NCBI GenBank assembly: GCA_963718745.1
Contig: OY970370.1
Coordinates: forward strand, 1,488,001-1,552,000
Reading direction: 5' to 3'
DNA from: Fermentibacter sp963718745 [NCBI: Candidatus Fermentibacterota bacterium]
Lineage (GTDB): Bacteria > Fermentibacterota > Fermentibacteria > Fermentibacterales
Length of the DNA stretch: 64,000 nucleotides
Positions 15,827 through 24,729 of this stretch are shown here, one piece after another. A program made the translations under genes and the position numbers. How positions within the stretch are numbered: position 1 is the stretch's first letter; the number at the start of each line of letters is the position of its first letter. The notes under the pieces were generated by a model, which saw only the letters and a program-made list of their open reading frames with translations, was not told where the DNA came from and ran no database searches.

Positions 15827-17035
15827 ATGAACGGACGGGGCATCGGGGTATTGCCGAAGATCGTTCTGTTATTTGTCATGGCGGGGACCGTCCATGCGCA
15901 GACCGACGGCTCGATAGTCGCCTGGGGGAGCAACGGGTCCGGCCAGTGCGACGTTCCGCCGCCCAACGAGGGATTTGTCGACGTCTCCGCGGGATACTCC
16001 TTCACGGTCGCCCTGAAGGATGACGGCACGGCGGTGGCCTGGGGCAGCAACAGCTTGGGCCAGTGCGACGTACCATTTCCGAACAACGGTTTTGTCGAAC
16101 TGTCCTGTGGCGCTTTCCACACCCTGGCACTGAAGGCGGACAGCTCCATCGTCGCCTGGGGGTTCAATTCGAGCGGCCAGTGCAACATCCCGCTCCCGAA
16201 CAGTGATTTCATCGCCGTGGCCGGAGGTGAGCAGTACAGCATGGCGCTCAGGGCCGACGGCACAATTGAGGCCTGGGGATCGAACAGTCATGGACAGCTG
16301 AACATACCCTCTCCCAACCAGGACTTCGTTGCCATTGCAGCCGGGATCAATCACTCCATGGGCCTGAAGGCGGACGGCTCCATCGTATGCTGGGGTAACA
16401 ACAACTACTACCAGTGCATGGTCCCCGACCCCAACACCGGTTTCGTCGCGATGGCCGCCGGAGGCAACCACAGCCTCGGCCTGAAGGCGGACAGCACCGT
16501 TATTGCCTGGGGCAGCAACCAGTCCGGGGCTTGCGAAGTACCCGCCCCGAACCAGGATTTCACTGCTATCGACGCTGGAATCGGCCACAGTCTGGGCCTC
16601 AAGGCTGACGGGTCCATCGTGGCGTGGGGTTGGGACGAGTACGGCCAGAGCACCGTTCCCCAGCCAAGTCAGGATTTCACCGCGGTGGCAGCGGGCAGCA
16701 CCCACAGCCTTGGCCTGCACATATTCGAAACAGGAATAGAGGAAACCTCTCCCGGCATGACCGATCTTGCGATTCTCTCCGTTGCCCCGAATCCCTGCTG
16801 CCGCACCGCCTCGCTGATGCTCCGGATGCAGCAGCCCGGCAGCCTCCTGCTGGAGGTCTTCGACATGTCCGGAAGGCTCGTGGAGGAATCCGATCTCGGG
16901 GCATTCCCCGCAGGCACTCACTCCTTGATGTGGACGGGAGTGGATGTCGGCGGCAGGCCCCTGTCACACGGCGTCTACATAATCCGCATCTCGTCGTCAT
17001 CGCGGAGCGCAGCCGCCAGGGTGATGCTGCTGTAG
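15827..17035 (+). CDS. Secreted RCC1-type beta-propeller protein with sorting tail
   Basis: 402 residues with a signal peptide (ILPKIV-type hydrophobic stretch, VLLFVMAGTVHAQ). Seven RCC1-like repeats of about 40 residues follow (SIVAWGSNGSGQCDVP, F-x-x-V-x-A-G-x-x-H-S-L-G-L-K-A-D-G), which should close a seven-bladed propeller. A FlgD-like sorting domain starts near 305 (ILSVAPNPC, LLEVFDMSGRLVEE, GVYIIRISSSS). This is an extracellular binding protein of unknown ligand, parallel in design to the SBBP and FG-GAP proteins in the window. Confidence 0.82.
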   Translation: MNGRGIGVLPKIVLLFVMAGTVHAQTDGSIVAWGSNGSGQCDVPPPNEGFVDVSAGYSFTVALKDDGTAVAWGSNSLGQCDVPFPNNGFVELSCGAFHTLALKADSSIVAWGFNSSGQCNIPLPNSDFIAVAGGEQYSMALRADGTIEAWGSNSHGQLNIPSPNQDFVAIAAGINHSMGLKADGSIVCWGNNNYYQCMVPDPNTGFVAMAAGGNHSLGLKADSTVIAWGSNQSGACEVPAPNQDFTAIDAGIGHSLGLKADGSIVAWGWDEYGQSTVPQPSQDFTAVAAGSTHSLGLHIFETGIEETSPGMTDLAILSVAPNPCCRTASLMLRMQQPGSLLLEVFDMSGRLVEESDLGAFPAGTHSLMWTGVDVGGRPLSHGVYIIRISSSSRSAAARVMLL

Positions 17036-17184
17036 CAGCCGGGACATCCGAACCTGCCTGGAAAGACCCGGGCAGCAATCCTCATCGAACAATGCCCGTT
17101 CGGCACGGGTGGGATGGGGAGTCAGCCTACAAATCCGGTATCACGCAACCCCCCTGAGATCCCGGATCGCCCCGGGCGTCACGC

Positions 17185-18360
17185 TCAGGCGGCTGACGGG
17201 AACCAGCCGCGGGTCTTCAGGCAGATCTTCACGAGCATCAGCATCACGGGCACCTCGATGAGCACGCCGACCACGGTCGCAAGCGCTGCCCCGGAGGAGA
17301 GCCCGAACAGCATCGTCGCCGTCGCGATGGCCACCTCGAAGTGGTTCGAGGCTCCGATCATGGCCGCCGGTGCGGCGTCCTCGTACCGCAGTCTCAGCAG
17401 TCTGGCAAGCCAGTATCCGAGCCAGAAGATCAGGTTGGTCTGGATGAAGAGCGGGATGGCGATCCAGAGGATCGTCAGGGGATTGGACAGGATGGTCTCC
17501 CCCTTGAAGCTGAAGAGCAGCACCAGGGTGGTCAGCAGGGCGACTATCGTGACGGGGGTGAGGGTGTGCAGGAACTTATCCCGGAACCACTGTTCGCCCT
17601 TCGAACGGATGATCCACCTGCGCGAAAGGTATCCGGCAACCAGTGGCAGGGCGACGTAGATGGCGATCGACAGCACCAGTGCCTGCCACGGGACGGGGAG
17701 TCTGCCGACACCCAGCAGGAACCCGCCGAGCAGGCCGTACAGGACCAGCATGGAGAGAGAGTTGATGGCTACCATCACAAGCGTCAGCCCGTCGTTCCCG
17801 CGGGCCAGGTAGCCCCAGACCAGGACCATCGCCGTGCACGGGGCGATCCCCAGCAGGATGCAGCCGGCGAAGTAGCTCCTCCAGAGAGGCACCTGGAGCA
17901 TCTTCACGCCGTCCTGCATGACTACGGTCCCGGCCCCGTGAGTCGCGCCGACGGGGAGATCCAGCCCGAAGGGCATCTTGACGAGATCGATGGCGTCAGG
18001 GCCGATGAATCCCCTGAACAGGATGCCGAGGAACAGGGCGGCGATCGCGTACATGGTGAAAGGCTTGATGGCCCAGTTCACGAACAGCGTAAGCCATACC
18101 GGTCTGCCGCTTCTTCCAGCCTGGACGACCGAGGCGAAGTCGATCTTCACCATGATGGGATACATCATGAAGAAGAGACAGATGGCTATCGGTATGGATA
18201 CGACCGGGGCGCCGTTCACGAAGATCGAGAGCCCGTCGAGCCTCGAAGCCAGTGTCGGCGCAAGCTTGCCGAGGAGGATGCCGCCGCCTATGCAGAGCAG
18301 GACCCACAACGTCAGGTTCCGCTCGAAGCCGCTTATCCTGCGGGAGGTTTCCACACCCAT
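17185..18360 (-). CDS. acr3: Arsenite efflux permease Acr3
   Basis: 391 residues, ten predicted membrane helices, typical of the Acr3 branch of the BART superfamily. Diagnostic segments: [11 protein letters not shown], the cysteine-bearing fourth-helix region [18 protein letters not shown] (the conserved Cys needed for arsenite transport), and [13 protein letters not shown] near the end. It exports As(III) across the inner membrane. It is the last gene of the leftward arsR operon, 268 bases after ccdA; that gap contains an inverted pair of 26-base repeats. ATG 18360 is taken as the start; TTG or GTG alternatives are close. Confidence 0.92.
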   Translation of the reverse strand: MGVETSRRISGFERNLTLWVLLCIGGGILLGKLAPTLASRLDGLSIFVNGAPVVSIPIAICLFFMMYPIMVKIDFASVVQAGRSGRPVWLTLFVNWAIKPFTMYAIAALFLGILFRGFIGPDAIDLVKMPFGLDLPVGATHGAGTVVMQDGVKMLQVPLWRSYFAGCILLGIAPCTAMVLVWGYLARGNDGLTLVMVAINSLSMLVLYGLLGGFLLGVGRLPVPWQALVLSIAIYVALPLVAGYLSRRWIIRSKGEQWFRDKFLHTLTPVTIVALLTTLVLLFSFKGETILSNPLTILWIAIPLFIQTNLIFWLGYWLARLLRLRYEDAAPAAMIGASNHFEVAIATATMLFGLSSGAALATVVGVLIEVPVMLMLVKICLKTRGWFPSAA

Positions 18361-18384
18361 TCCCCGACACCGCCTTTCAACCAA

Positions 18385-18410
18385 GATCGGTTTTAACTAT
18401 TGATCCTAAC
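18385..18410 (+). repeat. 26-base dispersed repeat, copy 1
   Basis: Contains GGTTTTAACTATTGATCC followed by TAAC. It lies 24 bases upstream of the acr3 start and faces copy 2 (18596-18621) as an inverted repeat about 185 bases apart. It is identical over 26 bases to copy 3 at 46365. Inside, GATC half-sites flank an AT-rich core. Confidence 0.75.
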
Positions 18411-18595
18411 TTTTCCCGTACGAATCCAGCCAGCATTTCCCATGCACTCGAAACGGCCTCGCTTCCTCGCCGCTGCCCTTCGCCAGGTCACGGTGCTCAG
18501 GATCAGTGCTTCATGCGCTTGAACCGTTGCGGGACAGCGCATCGGACTTCATCTGAGAACGGCTCTGAGTGATGAGCCGGGGCATCCGTCAGATA

Positions 18596-18621
18596 GTTAG
18601 GATCAGTAGTTAAAACCGATC
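18596..18621 (-). repeat. 26-base dispersed repeat, copy 2 (inverted)
   Basis: The complement of copy 1 with one mismatch (CAGTAG for CAATAG on the + strand). Read leftward, it starts 7 bases after the ccdA stop codon, the same placement that copy 3 has relative to the cysteine-rich gene at 45855. Confidence 0.75.
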
Positions 18622-18628
18622 CTGACAG

Positions 18629-19327
18629 TCAGACCGCCTTGCGAAGAAGATAGATGCCCGCCAGGATCACGAGCGCCCCGGCGATACGCCTCAGGATCAG
18701 TAGAGCCTTTGACTTCTCGTTCCAGTTCAGGAGCCTGCAGACTGATCCGGAGAAGGTCCCTGCGAGCAGTATGACACCGCAGTGCCCTGCGATGAAGGCC
18801 CCCATCATCCCTGCTGCGAATACGGGCCGGGCTGCCTGCGCCGCCAGGATCACGCCGAGGAGCGGAGCGATGAAGGCGAATGTGCAGGGGCCGGCGGCTG
18901 CGCCGAAGACGAGCCCGCATATGGCGGCTCCTGCGAGCCCGGACCTCCTCCCCGGCATCGAGAGTGCCGGGACGGGGATGGTGAAGACCTCCATGAGATT
19001 GAGGCCGAACAGGATCATCAGTACAGAAAGGATGATCCCGCCGGTGCGGCCGATGTCTCCCGCTATCCTGCCTGCACCGAGGGTTATGACCCCAAGTGAG
19101 GCAACCGCCAGGAAGACTCCCCCGGCGAAGGCTGCCGAGATCCGGAAGGCCTTCTTCGTCGATGTCCCCGGGTCCCTGGATATGTACCCCACCAGCAGGG
19201 GTATGCTGGCGAGGTGGCACGGGCTGAGGATGATGCTCAGGATGCCCCAGAGAAGTGCTGCGGCGAGTCCGACGGCCGGGGCGGAGCTTTCGACGGCCCT
19301 TCCCAGACCGGTCAGGAATTCACTCAC
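18629..19327 (-). CDS. ccdA: CcdA/DsbD-type transmembrane thiol-disulfide carrier
   Basis: 232 residues with six predicted membrane helices. Two cysteine-proline motifs define the family: ILSPCHLASIPL in helix 1 and GAAAGPCTFAFIAPLL in helix 4; the two cysteines cycle between disulfide and dithiol and move electrons from cytoplasmic thioredoxin outward. The ATG overlaps the end of the thioredoxin gene by 8 bases. Its neighbour, a membrane-anchored thioredoxin, is the expected acceptor. Placement in an ars operon suggests keeping outward-facing thiols reduced under arsenic stress. Confidence 0.88.
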   Translation of the reverse strand: MSEFLTGLGRAVESSAPAVGLAAALLWGILSIILSPCHLASIPLLVGYISRDPGTSTKKAFRISAAFAGGVFLAVASLGVITLGAGRIAGDIGRTGGIILSVLMILFGLNLMEVFTIPVPALSMPGRRSGLAGAAICGLVFGAAAGPCTFAFIAPLLGVILAAQAARPVFAAGMMGAFIAGHCGVILLAGTFSGSVCRLLNWNEKSKALLILRRIAGALVILAGIYLLRKAV

Positions 19328-19739
19328 CGGGCTCCTCCGGGATCACATCGTATCCCAGCTCGACCCACTTTGCGACCATGTCCTCGGCCGAAACGACACC
19401 CTCGTGTCTCCACAGCTCGATTCCGGTCTCGGACAGGAAGATCTGCGTCGGGATCACCCTGATGCCGTAGGTGCTCGCCGCAGCCTGGTTCTCGTTCACA
19501 TCGATGAAGGAGATATCGAGGCTCCCCTGCGTCATGTCCTCGAGACGATCGAGCTCGGTCATCATGGTCTGGCACGGGATGCACATCTGCGAACCGAGGT
19601 CTATCACCCTCGGCAGCGAGGTGGTCGATGTCGAATCCGGAGCCTGGACCGGATCGCCCCCCTTGTCCCGGGTAAGTACCGCTGCGGCCGCTATGCCGGC
19701 TACGGCTGCGATTATCGCAATCCTCCCAAGTGTCTTCAT
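19320..19739 (-). CDS. Membrane-anchored thioredoxin
   Basis: 139 residues. A signal anchor (about 5-23, GRIAIIAAVAGIAAAAVL) is followed by a short linker and a thioredoxin fold with the active site C53-I-P-C56 and the cis-proline VIPTQIFL near residue 97. It faces the periplasm. GGAGA lies 8 bases upstream of the ATG. It probably receives electrons from CcdA, whose gene overlaps its 3' end. This is a thiol reductase rather than an arsenate reductase, since no ArsC motif is present. Confidence 0.85.
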   Translation of the reverse strand: MKTLGRIAIIAAVAGIAAAAVLTRDKGGDPVQAPDSTSTTSLPRVIDLGSQMCIPCQTMMTELDRLEDMTQGSLDISFIDVNENQAAASTYGIRVIPTQIFLSETGIELWRHEGVVSAEDMVAKWVELGYDVIPEEPGE

Positions 19740-19756
19740 CGGTGTGATCTCCAGCT

Positions 19757-20011
19757 TCAGTTGAGCTTCTGTTTGTTTCCCGTCAGGATGTCCACGATCT
19801 CGTCGACACCCGGGACTCTGCCCATGACACTGACGACACCGTCCACCACTAGCGCCGGAGTCATCATCACGCCGAACTTCATGATCTCCATGATGTCGGT
19901 GACCTTCTCGACCCTGACGTCCGCGAGCCCTGTCCTCTCGACGGCCTGATGCACGTGCTCCGAGAGCTTCACGCACTTCGGGCATCCTGTCCCCAGCACC
20001 TGGACGAGCAT
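19757..20011 (-). CDS. Small redox-active disulfide protein (thioredoxin_3/TM0996 type)
   Basis: 84 residues from ATG 20011, with GGAGG 7 bases upstream. It begins MLVQVLGTGCPKCVKL: a CPKC redox centre immediately after the first strand, as in the MTH895/TM0996 mini-thioredoxins, and MTPALVVDGVV supplies the cis-proline. There is no signal peptide, so it is cytoplasmic. Family members are very often encoded next to DUF318/ArsP permeases, as here, and are thought to hand electrons or metalloid thiol adducts to them. Confidence 0.85.
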   Translation of the reverse strand: MLVQVLGTGCPKCVKLSEHVHQAVERTGLADVRVEKVTDIMEIMKFGVMMTPALVVDGVVSVMGRVPGVDEIVDILTGNKQKLN

Positions 20012-20030
20012 CTTCCTGCCTCCGGTCCGG

Positions 20031-21326
20031 TCAGCCGGCAAAGGAGCCGAACACGAACCCGGTTAGAGTTGCGAGAACGATTACGAGCAGCACGAATACC
20101 GCGGTCTTCCTGGTCCCCATGATGCTCTTCAGGACCAGCATGCTGGGCAGTGAGAGCGCCGGGCCGGCCAGGAGCAGCGCAAGGGCCGGTCCGCTGCCCA
20201 TGCCGGAGCCTATGAGCCCCTGGAGTATGGGGACCTCCGTCAGGGTAGCGAAGTACATCAGCGCGCCGGAGAAGGATGCGAAGAGATTGGCGAGGATGGA
20301 GTTCCCTCCGACCGCTCCGGCGATCCAGCCCGAGGGGATCATCGCCTCGTGTCCGGGCCTGCCCAGGAGGAAGCCCGCGACCAGGACACCGCCCAGGAGG
20401 AGAGGGATGATCTGTCGCGCGAAGCCGACCGTGGCGTCGAACCATTCCCTGAGCTGGGGTCCGCCCCGGGCGGAGATGGCGCCGACTGCGACGATACCGG
20501 CCGAAAAGGCATAGACCGGGTGCCCTGGCCAGATCACCGCAAGCGTCCCGACAGGGATGCTTCCGAGCAGCACCTTCCTCCAGCCCACCTTGAAATCGAG
20601 CACCAGCATGAGCGCCAGGAGGATGGCGAAGGCCGATGTGATCTGCCACTTGATGCCTGCGATGAACGCCCACAGGGGAGCAGCTCCCTCGGGGCTGCCC
20701 CAGTTGGCGAAGACCAGGATCCCGACCATCGAGGCGAAGTACAGGACGGTTCTCCACAGAGGGCGCTGAGGCTCGGCTGGTCCCGTCGCAATGGCCGTCC
20801 TCGCGATCTCGGACTTCGACTTCCTGAAGAAGAGGCTCATGAGCAGGCCGATCACTATGCTGAAGACAACCGCCCCGACGGCCCTGGCGATTCCTATCTC
20901 GAGCCCGAGCACCCTGGCCGTCATCACGATGGCCAGGATGTTGATGGCGGGGCCGCTGTACAGGAAGGCCGTGGCGGGGCCGAGTCCGGCACCCATCGTA
21001 TAGATGCCCGCGAAGATGGGCAGTACGGTGCAGGAGCAGACCGCCAGGATCGTACCGGACACCGAGGCGACTCCATAGGCCTTCATCCTGTTTGCCCCCG
21101 GACCGAGGTACTTGAGGACCGAGTCCTTGTTGAGGAAGACTCCGATCGCTCCTGCGATGAATAGGGCCGGCACGAGGCAGAGCAGAACGTGGAGTCTCGC
21201 GTACTCGTTGAGCATGTAGAAGGCCTCGAGCACCGCGCCCTCGAATCTGGCGGAACCGGCGGGTATGAACCATGCCGCGAGGAGAACTGCGGCAAGGAGC
21301 AGCAGGGTCCGGGTCGTCGAGGTCAT
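20031..21326 (-). CDS. arsP: ArsP-like permease (DUF318/YraQ family)
   Basis: 431 residues from ATG 21326, which overlaps the arsR stop (ATGA). About ten to twelve membrane helices. The family motif CSC is C97-S-C99 in ILAVCSCTVLPIFAGIY, with a second half carrying GNSILANLFASFSGALMYFATLTEVPILQGL. ArsP members export trivalent organoarsenicals such as methylarsenite; other members of the family have no known substrate. Its place directly after arsR and in one operon with Acr3 favours a metalloid role. Confidence 0.82.
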   Translation of the reverse strand: MTSTTRTLLLLAAVLLAAWFIPAGSARFEGAVLEAFYMLNEYARLHVLLCLVPALFIAGAIGVFLNKDSVLKYLGPGANRMKAYGVASVSGTILAVCSCTVLPIFAGIYTMGAGLGPATAFLYSGPAINILAIVMTARVLGLEIGIARAVGAVVFSIVIGLLMSLFFRKSKSEIARTAIATGPAEPQRPLWRTVLYFASMVGILVFANWGSPEGAAPLWAFIAGIKWQITSAFAILLALMLVLDFKVGWRKVLLGSIPVGTLAVIWPGHPVYAFSAGIVAVGAISARGGPQLREWFDATVGFARQIIPLLLGGVLVAGFLLGRPGHEAMIPSGWIAGAVGGNSILANLFASFSGALMYFATLTEVPILQGLIGSGMGSGPALALLLAGPALSLPSMLVLKSIMGTRKTAVFVLLVIVLATLTGFVFGSFAG

Positions 21327-21655
21327 ACCTTCGAATTCTCTCTGAGACAGAGGGCGCTGGTGCACTCCTCACCGTTCATGACCCGCTCGATGCACTCGAA
21401 GAAATCGGTTATGCATGGTGCTGCAAGGGAGTAGAAGACCCTGTTCCCCTCCTTGCGATCCCTTACAAGCCCGGCGTTCCGGAGCACCACGAGGTGCCTC
21501 GAGACAGTGGAGATGTCCTGCCCGACAGCGGCTGAAAGATCTCCGACACAAAGCTCACGGTCCGTCAGGAGATCCACCATGTGGAGCCTGGCCGGATTCG
21601 CCATCGCAGAAAGAACAGATGCCCTCCTGCGGAAGAGTTCGTTCTGTTCGGTCAT
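21323..21655 (-). CDS. arsR: ArsR-family metalloregulatory repressor
   Basis: 110 residues with the ArsR/SmtB winged helix: NPARLHMVDLL, ELCVGDLSAAVGQDISTVSRHLVVLRNAGLV, and the wing RKEGNRVFYSL. The metal site differs from classic ArsR: the alpha-3 motif ELCVCDL is ELCVGDL with one cysteine, and further cysteines are at PCITDFFEC and EECTSALCL in the C-terminal helix, so the inducer site may use C-terminal thiols. AAGGAGG lies 8 bases upstream. It is first in the operon and probably represses from the palindrome over the -10. Confidence 0.9.
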   Translation of the reverse strand: MTEQNELFRRRASVLSAMANPARLHMVDLLTDRELCVGDLSAAVGQDISTVSRHLVVLRNAGLVRDRKEGNRVFYSLAAPCITDFFECIERVMNGEECTSALCLRENSKV

Positions 21656-21673
21656 ATGGTCAGCCTCCTTGCT

Positions 21674-21710
21674 TATTTTGTAAAATAGACAAACGTATGG
21701 TCTTGGTCAA
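21674..21710 (-). promoter_or_regulatory. arsR promoter with overlapping operator
   Basis: Reading leftward: -35 TTGACC (complement of 21705-21710), a 17-base spacer, and -10 TATTTT (21682-21687). The -10 is the left arm of a 14-base palindrome, TATTTTACAAAATA (21674-21687). A repressor site on the -10 is the usual ArsR arrangement. Confidence 0.7.
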
Positions 21711-21816
21711 GCATCGGTTGACTTTCGACTTGTTCTCCTGGGTGTTTCGAGGAAACCACGAGGCACGGAGGATGATCCGTCTGTTCAACAATGCATTTAC
21801 CGCATGCAGGCTGGCT

Positions 21817-22248
21817 TCAGGGCAGCCCCACGCCCGCGCCCAGGCTGAATAGCCAGTCGTCGGACACGTCTCCAGATAAACGCCTGTACGCACCGCCGAA
21901 GACGGATATCAGCCGCACGGACACCATGCCTCTGGCTCCGAGGTAGGAGGCGTCGGACCCCTCCCAGAGATAGAGACCTGAGGCGCTTATCCCGGCGGTC
22001 GCCAGCGGTGCGATCATCATTATCGACCCCTTGACCCCTGCGTTGAGCCCGATCCCGTCCCGGCCCGCTGAAGCCGACGCGAAAGGCCCTGCCTCGGTGA
22101 CGAATCCCGAGAAGTCGAAGAAGTTGACTCCCAGCTCGCCGCCCAGCCGGAGCGGCCAGGAGTACTGGATCTGCGCGGTCGGATAGGCGCCCTGTGCAAG
22201 CGGAGCGACAACCAGCAGGATGACTGCCAGAAGACACCTGCGGCTCAT
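21817..22248 (-). CDS. Small predicted beta-barrel protein
   Basis: 143 residues from ATG 22248 (AAGGAG upstream). A signal peptide (CLLAVILLVVAPLAQG) is followed by alternating strands typical of an outer-membrane barrel (AQIQYSWPLRLGGELGVNFFDFSG, IGLNAGVKGSIMM, ISASGLYLWEG, GMVSVRLISVFGGAYRR) ending in LFSLGAGVGLP. It is probably an eight-stranded barrel. It follows the FG-GAP gene in the same direction with a 112-base gap. Function unknown. Confidence 0.55.
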   Translation of the reverse strand: MSRRCLLAVILLVVAPLAQGAYPTAQIQYSWPLRLGGELGVNFFDFSGFVTEAGPFASASAGRDGIGLNAGVKGSIMMIAPLATAGISASGLYLWEGSDASYLGARGMVSVRLISVFGGAYRRLSGDVSDDWLFSLGAGVGLP

Positions 22249-22360
22249 GCCTGTTCTCCTTCCGGCCCCCGAAGCCCCCGAACGCATCGATCGCAACCCG
22301 GCTCTGCTCAAGCTATCGGAGGCGAAGCTCGAGGCGATCGCCGGGAGGGAGGACCCGGCT

Positions 22361-24166
22361 CTACTCTACTACCGCGAACCTGCCGGTCGCCGAGCTTATG
22401 CCGGACATCACCCTGCATACATAGACCCCCGGAGCCAGGTCGCTGACCGTGAACTGCGGACTGCCCGCTTCGAGGATCATCTCCATGGAGTCGTACACCC
22501 GCCTGCCGGAGATGTCGAATATGCAGAGCCGGACCTGGGCCTGCGCCTCCAGGCAGAGCCTGATGACCGCGACGCCGCATGCGGGATTCGGGCTTACAGG
22601 GAGGAGGGTCACACCGCTGCCTCCCGGTTCGCCTGGCGCCATACCCTGCTGGTTCCAGGTCACCCACACCTCGTCCAGATAGGGCTCCGCTCCGGGGGCG
22701 GATATGTCGAGGAGAGCTCGATACTGGAACAGGCTGTCCCCTGGCGCAAGAATCTGCGAGAGGCGGAGCGGAGCTTCGAAGGGTTCCGACCATTCGCCCA
22801 TCTGCAGGATGTCGTCCGATGCCCTCACCTGGAACACCAGCGAAGAGCCCGATGGGATCTCGGCGATGCAGTCGAGGACATCCCATTCCGGGGCCGCTCC
22901 GGTGTCCAGCACGCTGGACTCCAGGTAACCGGAGTTCTGGCGCCTGTCCCACCACGCAATCTCCGCCGCTCCCATTGCGGCGAAAACGGGATCTATCTCG
23001 CCGTCGCCATCCATGTCCGCTGCACAGACGGACATCGCACCGTCGAGAACAACGATCGAGTGACGTCTCCAGGACCCGTCGCTGTTCTCCCACCACACGA
23101 CCTCGTCGGCAACGGCGGCGGCCCCGACCAAGTCCATGTCGCCGTCGCTGTCGAAGTCACCGGGGACTATCGAGACAGCTCCGTCGAAGTCCGTGTCCAA
23201 TTCGTGTCCGGTCCAGCTTCCCGACCGCCCGTCCCACCAGCCGACCACGCCATCGATCGCGGCTGCGCCCAGGATGTCCATGCTCCCATCGCCGTCGATG
23301 TCGGCAGAGCTGGCGAAGTAGGCGCCATCGAAACCGGTTGCGATGTCCTCCATCGTCCAGGCGGTCCCTGTTCCATCGGTATTGTTCCACAAAGCGACGG
23401 CATCCAGGTAGTAGGCCGTTCCGATGACGTCCAGGTCGCCGTCCGAATCCATGTCGGATGCACTCACGGACCATGCACCATCGAAGGATTCGCCTATGGT
23501 GTGCCTGGTCCACTCGATGGCGGAACCGTCAATGTTCTCCCACCATGCGATCTCGTCGGAATAGGCGGCCGCTCCGAGGATATCAAGGTCGCCATCGCCG
23601 TCGACATCGCCCGTGCATACGGACCTCGCGCCGTCGAAGCCGCCGTCGATGACAAGGGCGGACCAGCTCTGTCCGAGTCCGTCCCCGTTCATCCACAGGG
23701 TGATGTCGAAAGCCTCGAACTGTGTCTTCGAGGCGCCCAGCACGTCGATGTCCCCGTCACCCTCGATGTCGGCGGCCCAGACTGAGCTCGCCCCCGTGAA
23801 CAGGGAATCGATGGAGTGCCTGTTCCACTCCGTGGCGGCCTCGTCGATCCTCTCCCACCAGGAGACCTCGCCGGTCTCCACCGAGGTGCCGACAAGGTCG
23901 ATATCGCCATCACCGTCGATGTCCGCCGGGAAGATGGAAGTCGCTCCGGCAAAGGTGTCGTCGACTACTATTGTGCTGGCCTGAAGACTGATGCCTATGA
24001 ACCCGGGCACTTCCGCATAATCGATGCCGGAACTGAGGTAGAAGGTGTTTCTGAACTGCATGACCGGTCCGGAGATCCCTGGGCCGCCAGACCAGTCCGC
24101 CTGCACAGCAACATCCCCACTCGGCGCAGATGCAATAACCATCAGTACAACGAGAATCCGGTACAT
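22361..24166 (-). CDS. Secreted FG-GAP/VCBS repeat protein with sorting tail
   Basis: 601 residues with a signal peptide (YRILVVLMVIASAPSG). Seven repeats of about 45 residues carry the calcium-binding DxDxDGxxD loop (DIDGDGDIDLVGT, DVDGDGDLDILGA, DMDSDGDLDVIGT and others) followed by WWEN and W-x-x-H-x-I: FG-GAP/VCBS blades of an integrin-like propeller. A beta-sandwich linker follows, and a FlgD-like tail starts near 525 (LLPVSPNPACGVA, LCIFDISGRRVYDS, GVYVCRVMSG). It is extracellular; calcium binding is likely, the ligand is unknown. GGAGG stands 6 bases upstream of the ATG. Confidence 0.82.
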   Translation of the reverse strand: MYRILVVLMVIASAPSGDVAVQADWSGGPGISGPVMQFRNTFYLSSGIDYAEVPGFIGISLQASTIVVDDTFAGATSIFPADIDGDGDIDLVGTSVETGEVSWWERIDEAATEWNRHSIDSLFTGASSVWAADIEGDGDIDVLGASKTQFEAFDITLWMNGDGLGQSWSALVIDGGFDGARSVCTGDVDGDGDLDILGAAAYSDEIAWWENIDGSAIEWTRHTIGESFDGAWSVSASDMDSDGDLDVIGTAYYLDAVALWNNTDGTGTAWTMEDIATGFDGAYFASSADIDGDGSMDILGAAAIDGVVGWWDGRSGSWTGHELDTDFDGAVSIVPGDFDSDGDMDLVGAAAVADEVVWWENSDGSWRRHSIVVLDGAMSVCAADMDGDGEIDPVFAAMGAAEIAWWDRRQNSGYLESSVLDTGAAPEWDVLDCIAEIPSGSSLVFQVRASDDILQMGEWSEPFEAPLRLSQILAPGDSLFQYRALLDISAPGAEPYLDEVWVTWNQQGMAPGEPGGSGVTLLPVSPNPACGVAVIRLCLEAQAQVRLCIFDISGRRVYDSMEMILEAGSPQFTVSDLAPGVYVCRVMSGISSATGRFAVVE

Positions 24167-24186
24167 TCCGCACCTCCATCGATGTG

Positions 24187-24215
24187 ATTCTGCCCTGAAA
24201 CAGTATCTGAGTCAA
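24187..24215 (-). promoter_or_regulatory. Promoter of the FG-GAP gene
   Basis: Leftward: TTGACT (complement of 24210-24215), 17-base spacer, CAGAAT (complement of 24187-24192), about 20 bases before the start codon. It resembles the TTGACT promoter at 12690. Confidence 0.5.
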
Positions 24216-24629
24216 TGGCATCGATTTCGGACCGCAGACCATCCTGTTCCTGGAGCGTCGACCAGGCACGACCCTGAGATGTGGTGCAGGAGGGGTGGCA
24301 AACCCGGGCATCTGACCGGCTGACACCGGATCCTCGTCATTTGTCTTCCGCCGATGCTCCCGGGGGGACCTCGGAAACAGCTCCAGGTCGGTGACATTCT
24401 CCAGGGTGACCGGATCAGCTGCATCTGGTGCAGGCTGTCAGGTAGTCCTGAGCGCCCGGGATTTGGTGATCCACGGCCACCCCTCACAGTCAGTGTGTTC
24501 CTGCGCCAATCGAGCGGAGCTACTTCACGAGGTCTTCCACGAAAGAATAAGTATTATCTCTAGAAGAGGCGATGGTTTCAGGAACTTCGAGAACTACAGA
24601 CTGAGAGTGCGAGCACTGTGCTGCTAAAC
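24216..24629. other. Gene-free stretch
   Basis: About 410 bases between the FG-GAP promoter and the tRNA-associated repeat array. No ORF with a ribosome binding site, RNA gene or strong hairpin was seen. Base composition falls towards the array on its right side (A/T-rich near 24530-24620). Confidence 0.5.
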
Positions 24630-24652
24630 TGGACCAGTGCCCCTGTTAATGG
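24630..24652 (+). repeat. Relic of a unit end (TGGACCAG...TTAATGG)
   Basis: TGGACCAGTGCCCC, two variable bases and TTAATGG. The same 23-base block closes units A (26656-26678) and C (35170-35192). Its presence to the left of unit A indicates a fourth unit, now lost or deleted. Confidence 0.6.
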
Positions 24653-24729
24653 TGTAGATCCTGCAGATCTACCTGATTGAGTGGTACACCGGCCTTTGGT
24701 CCAGTCGAACCAGCTCAGAGTCATCCTTC

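Noticed and set aside
18385-18621. Integron attC site reading of the inverted 26-base repeats
   Set aside because: The GTTA-containing ends do not fit the RYYYAAC/GTTRRRY core precisely, the pair is about 237 bases apart, and no integrase or cassette series is present.
22220-23785. A 521-codon open frame antisense to the FG-GAP gene
   Set aside because: It mirrors the repeat structure of the real gene on the other strand, has no ribosome binding site and its product shows no domain.
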